64,000 bases of DNA from Phycisphaerae bacterium (GTDB lineage: Bacteria; Planctomycetota; Phycisphaerae; UBA1845; Fen-1342). Made by a program: the position numbers and the translations under genes. A model generated the notes under the pieces. It did not search any database. It saw only the letters and a list, made by a program, of their open reading frames with translations, and was not told where the DNA came from. Shown piece by piece: positions 59,614 through 64,000 of this stretch (the stretch's first letter is position 1; every line of letters begins with the position of its first letter). Location of the stretch: positions 1 through 64,000 of the forward strand of contig JANQNU010000051.1 in the NCBI GenBank assembly GCA_028279405.1, written 5' to 3'.

Positions 59614-59853
59614 TCAGCGTCCGGTGGCGGACTTGCGACCTTGCGAAGCGTCGGGCAGGTCTCCGGGAGAGACTCCGGAAGCCTTCCGATTCTCGCGTTG
59701 GATGGCGTCGTACACTTCCTTGCGATGGACCGAGATTTCGGTCGGCGCGATGATTCCGAGTCGAACCTTGTCCCCTCGGATATCGACGATCGTCACCTGG
59801 ACGTTGTCGCCGATGATGATCGACTCGTCGCGCTGTCTTGAGAGCACCAACAT
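59614..59853 (-). CDS. csrA: Carbon storage regulator CsrA
   Basis: A 79-residue RNA-binding protein: MLVLSRQRDESIIIGDNVQVTIVDIRGDKVRLGIIAPTEISVHRKEVYDAI is a full CsrA. The start is the Met after GGAAGGAG; the 7 extra in-frame residues upstream are not homologous. A basic tail of about 25 residues follows. Expected to bind GGA motifs in flagellin leaders. Confidence 0.96.
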   Translation of the reverse strand: MLVLSRQRDESIIIGDNVQVTIVDIRGDKVRLGIIAPTEISVHRKEVYDAIQRENRKASGVSPGDLPDASQGRKSATGR

Positions 59854-60064
59854 CCGCGGCTCCTTCCTGGACATTGCCGGCGCGTTCTCTTAATGAGGAC
59901 ACCAGCCGTCCGAACGGGTATTTCTTCGGGTCAAGGCAGCACCCGTCGCCCCGTTCCGACCGCTGCGAGAACGCAAGCCGTTTGGAACCTCGCTCACTGA
60001 ATACGCCCACGAGCATTATAGCGATACGGTATGCCACTTGACTACCTGTCCTTTCTATCCGAAT

Positions 60065-60520
60065 TTAGGCCGACTTTGCCGCGGCGGCCTGCGCGACGGA
60101 GGGCATCGGCATGATCCGATGCCGGGTGGTATAGCGCTTGTCCGAGAGCACCAGCTGCCGTGCCAGCAGCGTGCTCGTGCAAATCACGATCGGACCGAGC
60201 AGGTTCGCCGTCAGGTCGTCACCGGCGCGATTCACGATCGCCAGGACCTGATTGTCCGCGAGTTCCTGCATCCCGAGCGCATCCATGTCATCCTTGCGGA
60301 CCGGGACCTGATAGTCCTCGAAGAATGTCCGCGGATCGCAGACCACGAAGGCCAATTGCGGGTCCTCGACCGCCTGTAGCCAGAAGAAGACGGGATCTGG
60401 TGACGTCTGAATCAGCGCGAAGCGCCGTTCTCCCGGAAAGCCGAGCAGCCCGTCCCTGAACGTAATCAGCTTCTCTCCGTCCACTTCTACAGTCCCAAAG
60501 CGACTGGTTTCGATGAGCAT
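60065..60520 (-). CDS. fliW: Flagellar assembly factor FliW
   Basis: A 151-residue protein: RFGTVEVDGEKLITFRDGLLGFPGERRFALI, FFWLQAVEDPQLAFVVCDP and LLGPIVICTSTLLARQLVL are FliW hallmarks. It binds flagellin or CsrA in a partner switch. AAGGAG precedes the chosen ATG. Next to csrA and flgL. Confidence 0.94.
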   Translation of the reverse strand: MLIETSRFGTVEVDGEKLITFRDGLLGFPGERRFALIQTSPDPVFFWLQAVEDPQLAFVVCDPRTFFEDYQVPVRKDDMDALGMQELADNQVLAIVNRAGDDLTANLLGPIVICTSTLLARQLVLSDKRYTTRHRIMPMPSVAQAAAAKSA

Positions 60521-60752
60521 ATCCTTGCTCCTTACGGGCCCAAACCGGTCCGACAGTCCGATTCGCGGTCGGCCAACTCTGGCCCTGACGAACGTTCCGC
60601 GAGGCTCGGCCGTGCACTCCGCACGCGGCTCGTCTCCGAACGAGCCTGTCGGTCTGCTGCTCCGGACCCAGCCCACACGGCCCGGAAACAGTGCCCTTTC
60701 CAATCCCAAAACCGATCTGTCACGCCCAACGGCCACGCCGTCGGGCATACCA

Positions 60753-62675
60753 TCACTGCAGGAAGTCGATCAGCGACAGGTTCAATACACGTGAAGCTGT
60801 CGCATAATTTGCCTGCAATGCCGTTTCCATCTGCTGAAACCGAAGAATCGTCTCGCTCAGGTCGGCGTCCCGTACGTCACTCAACAGAATCCGTGTCGAG
60901 AGCACCTCGTCCTGCATGCGAATCGCTCGATCCTCCATCTGCCGTGCCTGGGCCGCGGTTCGGCCCTGCACCGCTTGCATCTCGGTCATCATCCGCTCAA
61001 TCCGCTCACCAGCGATCTGCAGCGTCTGCGTGTCGTCACCTCGTAGACCCTCACGCAGTTCCAGCAAAGCGGTAAACGGGCTGTCCACAATCACCGGATT
61101 CACGTCGCGACCGACGAGTTGGCCACCCGTCGACGTGACGTCCAATCCCAGCCCGTCGAGGGCCGGCGAGACATTCAGCCGTTCGGCCAGCAGCGTTCCG
61201 GTGCCGGTGGTGTTGTCCGTGATCATCAAACCGTTGCCATTCGCCGCGAAACCGGCAGTGATCGCGCCACTACCCGCGGCGTTGAATCGTGCAATCACGT
61301 CGGCGAGCGTCTCTGCACCGTCGACGTCGATATCCACCGTCGTGCCGTCGGCCGTCACGATGCGAATGTCGTCACCCGGGACGGTCGTCACGCCCCGGCG
61401 GTCATTGAGGTCCGCGAGCGTCGTGCCGCCGTTCATCGAGCGGACGCCGAGTGCCGTGGCCAACGTGCCGCCGGCCTCCTCGATCGCGAAATTCACGCCC
61501 GAGACCCGGCTGCGAACCTCGATCGAGCGCCCGTCCGGCGCGATCTGGGCCAGTACGCCGAGATCCGAAGCGTTGAAGACATTGAGCATGTCCTCCACGG
61601 TCTCGGCGTTCGAGAAGTCGAGTGTCACGTTCTGGAGCCCGCTCCGAAGCGTGAGTCCGTCCGACAGCCGTGCCAGCACATTGGCTTGCAAGTCTGCGAT
61701 CTCCGTCCGCGGCGTGACGACCGGGTCGAGGTCGAAGGGCGGTGCCACCGAAGTGCCCACCGTCATTCCGGTGAGCAGTCCGAGGTCGCGGGCCGTGTTG
61801 CTGCCGGCCGATTCGGTGACCGTGACCGGTCCGCCGGAACCGACGCCCACGATCTGCAGCCCGACCGGCCCCAGCACCGCGGATACGCCGGTCGGGAGAT
61901 TCTCGTTGAGGATGTCCACCATGTCTCCGACCGTGTCCGCCGGGGTCAGGTCGATCACCCGTTGGCCGGCACCGTCGGTGACGAGCAGCGATCCGAGCTG
62001 CACGCCGGTCCCGGTCGTGCCCCGCAGGTCGACAACCCGCGTCTCACTGGTCAGCACCGGATCGAGATCGACAGTGCCGTTGACCGCTCCGGAGACCGCG
62101 TTGAAGAAGTCGATGCCAGAGACCGTGAAGCTGTCGACCGCGAAGTTGGAGTCGATGATCGTCTCGGCCGTGTTCATGTCGCCGTAGAAGCCGATGCCTC
62201 CGGTTCCGCGAAACTCGAAAGGCGGTCGGCGGGTGTCGTGGCCCGCGAAGAGGAACGCATCGAGGTGCTGGCGGTTGCCGACGCTGATGAGCTGGTCGAT
62301 GATCCGTTCGACAGCGCCCGCCAACGACGCGCGTCCGTCGGCAGACGTAGTGTCGCTGACGGCTTCGAGCGTGATGTTGTGCGCATCCGTCAGCAGGTCG
62401 ATCGCTTCGATCATCGTGGTCTCGACGGTCGTGAACGTCGAATTGGCGGCGTCGAGGTTCTTCTCGATCTGGGCGATCTGCTCGAGCTTGCGATCGAACA
62501 GGTTCACCCGCGTCGCTGCGACCGGATCCTCGCTGGCGGTCAGGAAGCGCAGGCCGGTAGCGAGCTGGTTCTGCACCTGGAACAGCCCGACCTGGTTGTT
62601 GCGCGAGGTCTGCAGGATGTTGAACACCCGCAGGTTCTGGCTCACGCGTGCAACGTTGACGGGGATGATCGCCAT
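60753..62675 (-). CDS. flgL: Flagellar hook-associated protein 3
   Basis: A 640-residue hook-filament junction protein. N-terminal RVSQNLRVFNILQTSRNNQVGLFQVQNQLATGLRF and C-terminal LSETILRFQQMETALQANYATASRVLNLSLIDFLQ are the flagellin-like ends. It is about twice the length of E. coli FlgL; the extra middle consists of repeated hook-IN-type motifs (TVGDMVDILNENLPTGVSAVL, TVEDMLNVFNASDLGVLAQI, TLADVIARFNAAGSGAI). Confidence 0.92.
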   Translation of the reverse strand: MAIIPVNVARVSQNLRVFNILQTSRNNQVGLFQVQNQLATGLRFLTASEDPVAATRVNLFDRKLEQIAQIEKNLDAANSTFTTVETTMIEAIDLLTDAHNITLEAVSDTTSADGRASLAGAVERIIDQLISVGNRQHLDAFLFAGHDTRRPPFEFRGTGGIGFYGDMNTAETIIDSNFAVDSFTVSGIDFFNAVSGAVNGTVDLDPVLTSETRVVDLRGTTGTGVQLGSLLVTDGAGQRVIDLTPADTVGDMVDILNENLPTGVSAVLGPVGLQIVGVGSGGPVTVTESAGSNTARDLGLLTGMTVGTSVAPPFDLDPVVTPRTEIADLQANVLARLSDGLTLRSGLQNVTLDFSNAETVEDMLNVFNASDLGVLAQIAPDGRSIEVRSRVSGVNFAIEEAGGTLATALGVRSMNGGTTLADLNDRRGVTTVPGDDIRIVTADGTTVDIDVDGAETLADVIARFNAAGSGAITAGFAANGNGLMITDNTTGTGTLLAERLNVSPALDGLGLDVTSTGGQLVGRDVNPVIVDSPFTALLELREGLRGDDTQTLQIAGERIERMMTEMQAVQGRTAAQARQMEDRAIRMQDEVLSTRILLSDVRDADLSETILRFQQMETALQANYATASRVLNLSLIDFLQ

Positions 62676-62690
62676 GCCTGTTTCGCTCCG

Positions 62691-64000
62691 TTACCCGGCC
62701 AGCGCGATCAGATCGGAGGTCAGTTGGTCGACCACCGAGATGAATCGCGAAGCCCCTTGAAAAGCCCGTTCGAACTTGGTCAGATTGATCGCCTCTTCAT
62801 CGAGGCTGACGCCGCTGATCGCTTCACGTTGCGCCAGCAGGCTGGAAAACACCGCATCCGAGGACTCGGCGGTCACGAAGGCGCTGTTGGCCTTCACCGC
62901 GACCTCGAAGAACATGTCGCTTTGAAACTCCTGGATCGTTCGATTGTTGAGCAGATCGCTCGCCGTCTGCGTGAGCAGCGCGATGTCGCCGGCCTTCGAG
63001 CCGTCCGCCCGCGCGCCGCTGCCGGACGATGCGATTAGATCGGTGTTCTGACGGATGGCGCCGTTGACCTGGATCGTGCTGCCGTCGATGCCGGCGAAGA
63101 ACGTTCCGACGCCCAGGGCAGCCAGCGCCCCGGAGGTATCTTCGGAGAACCACACCTCAGAGCCGGCGGCCGCGTCGAGTTGCAGTCGATTGTCCGGCGT
63201 CACGCTCGCGCTCAGACCGGGAACACCGTCGAGCGCGGCGGCGAGCGTCGTGAGCGTGGTGTCGTTTCCACCGATGCCGTCAAGGTCGACCGGAACCTGA
63301 CGGCTGATCTGCTGACCGGACGCCTTGTCGCGGACCTGGACGATCATCACGCCGTTCTGCACCGGGAAGGGGAGTCCCGCCTGGGTCGTACTCAGGGGCG
63401 CGTTGGGGTCGACGACGTCGTAGGTGCCGAGGATCGACTCGTAACCCGAGAGCCCGACGCCGGTCGAGTGAACGCGGTTGACTTCATAGATCAGGCCGCG
63501 CGCCAGTTCGTCGAGACGGTCGAGCTGGCCGCGCACGTGCACGTCACGCGCGTCACGGACAGCCGCGATTCGGCCCTCGCGCGCCGGCACGGGAGCGTTG
63601 TCGTCACTGAAGCGGACCGTCATGACCTCGAGCCCGTCGACCAGGTTGATCTCGACCTTCAGGCCGCGAGACCGGTCGAACTCGACCAGCGGGTCGCTAC
63701 CGACGTACACGTTGATCGAGCCGTTGCTCGTCTCGCGAACGTGTACATCCATGTATTCCGAGAGTTCGCGCAGCAGCGAGTCGCGCCGATCGCGGAGCGG
63801 GCTCGCCCCGCCTTGCGGGCGCGATTCCTCGATGACGATCAGCTTGTTGAGCTTGGCCACTTCGCTCGTGATTTCGTCAGCGCGTCGAACGGCGTCGGTG
63901 ACGCTCTCGTTCAGGTCACTGACCTGGTTGAGCAGTCCGCCGCGCAGGCGTTCGAATTCGTTGACGATGTGTTCGGCCTGCGTGAGGATCAGTTGCCGGC
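62691..64000 (-). CDS. flgK: Flagellar hook-associated protein 1, 5' end outside the window
   Basis: The frame is open to the window edge, so at least 436 residues of the C-terminal part are seen. TQAEHIVNEFERLRGGLLNQVSDLN, RRDSLLRELSEYMDV and LARGLIYEVNRVHSTG match FlgK, and the end MLSFERAFQ-like sequence (INLTKFERAFQGASRFISVVDQLTSDLIAL) is diagnostic. flgL follows after 15 bases. Confidence 0.93.
   Translation of the reverse strand, partial: RQLILTQAEHIVNEFERLRGGLLNQVSDLNESVTDAVRRADEITSEVAKLNKLIVIEESRPQGGASPLRDRRDSLLRELSEYMDVHVRETSNGSINVYVGSDPLVEFDRSRGLKVEINLVDGLEVMTVRFSDDNAPVPAREGRIAAVRDARDVHVRGQLDRLDELARGLIYEVNRVHSTGVGLSGYESILGTYDVVDPNAPLSTTQAGLPFPVQNGVMIVQVRDKASGQQISRQVPVDLDGIGGNDTTLTTLAAALDGVPGLSASVTPDNRLQLDAAAGSEVWFSEDTSGALAALGVGTFFAGIDGSTIQVNGAIRQNTDLIASSGSGARADGSKAGDIALLTQTASDLLNNRTIQEFQSDMFFEVAVKANSAFVTAESSDAVFSSLLAQREAISGVSLDEEAINLTKFERAFQGASRFISVVDQLTSDLIALAG

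Noticed and set aside
57893..59893. A 666-codon open frame on the plus strand across flagellin copy 2
   Set aside because: It is antisense to a clear flagellin, Arg-rich and Asp-rich in the way GC-rich antisense frames are, and matches no family.
61119..63038. A 639-codon plus-strand open frame over flgL and flgK
   Set aside because: Same reason: shadow of two certain genes on the other strand.

Overview
The window looks like chromosome from a planctomycete (Planctomycetota, possibly Phycisphaerae) carrying one complete-looking integrated tailed phage. The evidence for the host is high GC, an ECF sigma factor translationally coupled to a Ser/Thr kinase with TPR repeats, two small membrane proteins with CxxCGY(D/S)LxG...CPECG zinc ribbons, dispersed GC-rich repeats, and a FliW/CsrA/flagellin cluster. 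This is inference from family content; no rRNA is present to prove it.

Left host arm (1-16209): tandem and inverted dispersed repeats around a YdiJ-like FAD/Fe-S 2-hydroxyacid dehydrogenase; DUF3467, STAS and BamE-like lipoprotein genes; two zinc-ribbon membrane proteins; the ECF sigma factor/kinase pair; gyrA with unusual quinolone-pocket residues; a potassium channel; a decayed restriction-type nuclease gene; a DUF4241 gene; an initiator tRNA with its terminator; and tRNA-Val(TAC).

Prophage (16210-53668): bounded by an exact 47-bp direct repeat of the 3' end of tRNA-Val. From left to right it has a tyrosine integrase, then a leftward early operon (excisionase-like, RusA, cytosine methyltransferase, replication-type wHTH protein, RecT/Bet, YqaJ exonuclease, small proteins). 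Next comes a rightward accessory island (about 23.96-31.45 kb) with two TIR proteins, a decayed TIR copy, two paralogous two-gene modules of unknown function, a membrane protein with a tail-collar-like domain, and a HEPN/abortive-infection-like protein. A long leftward late operon follows (about 53.5 down to 31.5 kb): lipoprotein, PLA2-like and holin-like candidates, HNH, small and large terminase, protease, portal, HK97 capsid, connectors, tail tube, tail chaperones with a canonical -1 slippery site, tape measure, tail tip and appendages. A second accessory block with its own sigma70-like promoter sits between capsid and portal. This is a lambda-like siphovirus plan with P27-type TerS. The phage also carries an initiator-like tRNA and a second CAT tRNA-like element.

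Right host arm (53669-64000): a DinB/DUF1572 protein, fabF with acpP, and a leftward flagellar filament cluster (flgK, flgL, fliW, csrA, two flagellins). Both flagellin leaders carry a CsrA-type GGA motif on the Shine-Dalgarno, which fits the FliW-CsrA-flagellin feedback switch.

The best candidate for an undescribed system is the accessory island, and within it the paired FAARCARRVQPL-motif genes and their partners beside TIR and HEPN effectors.
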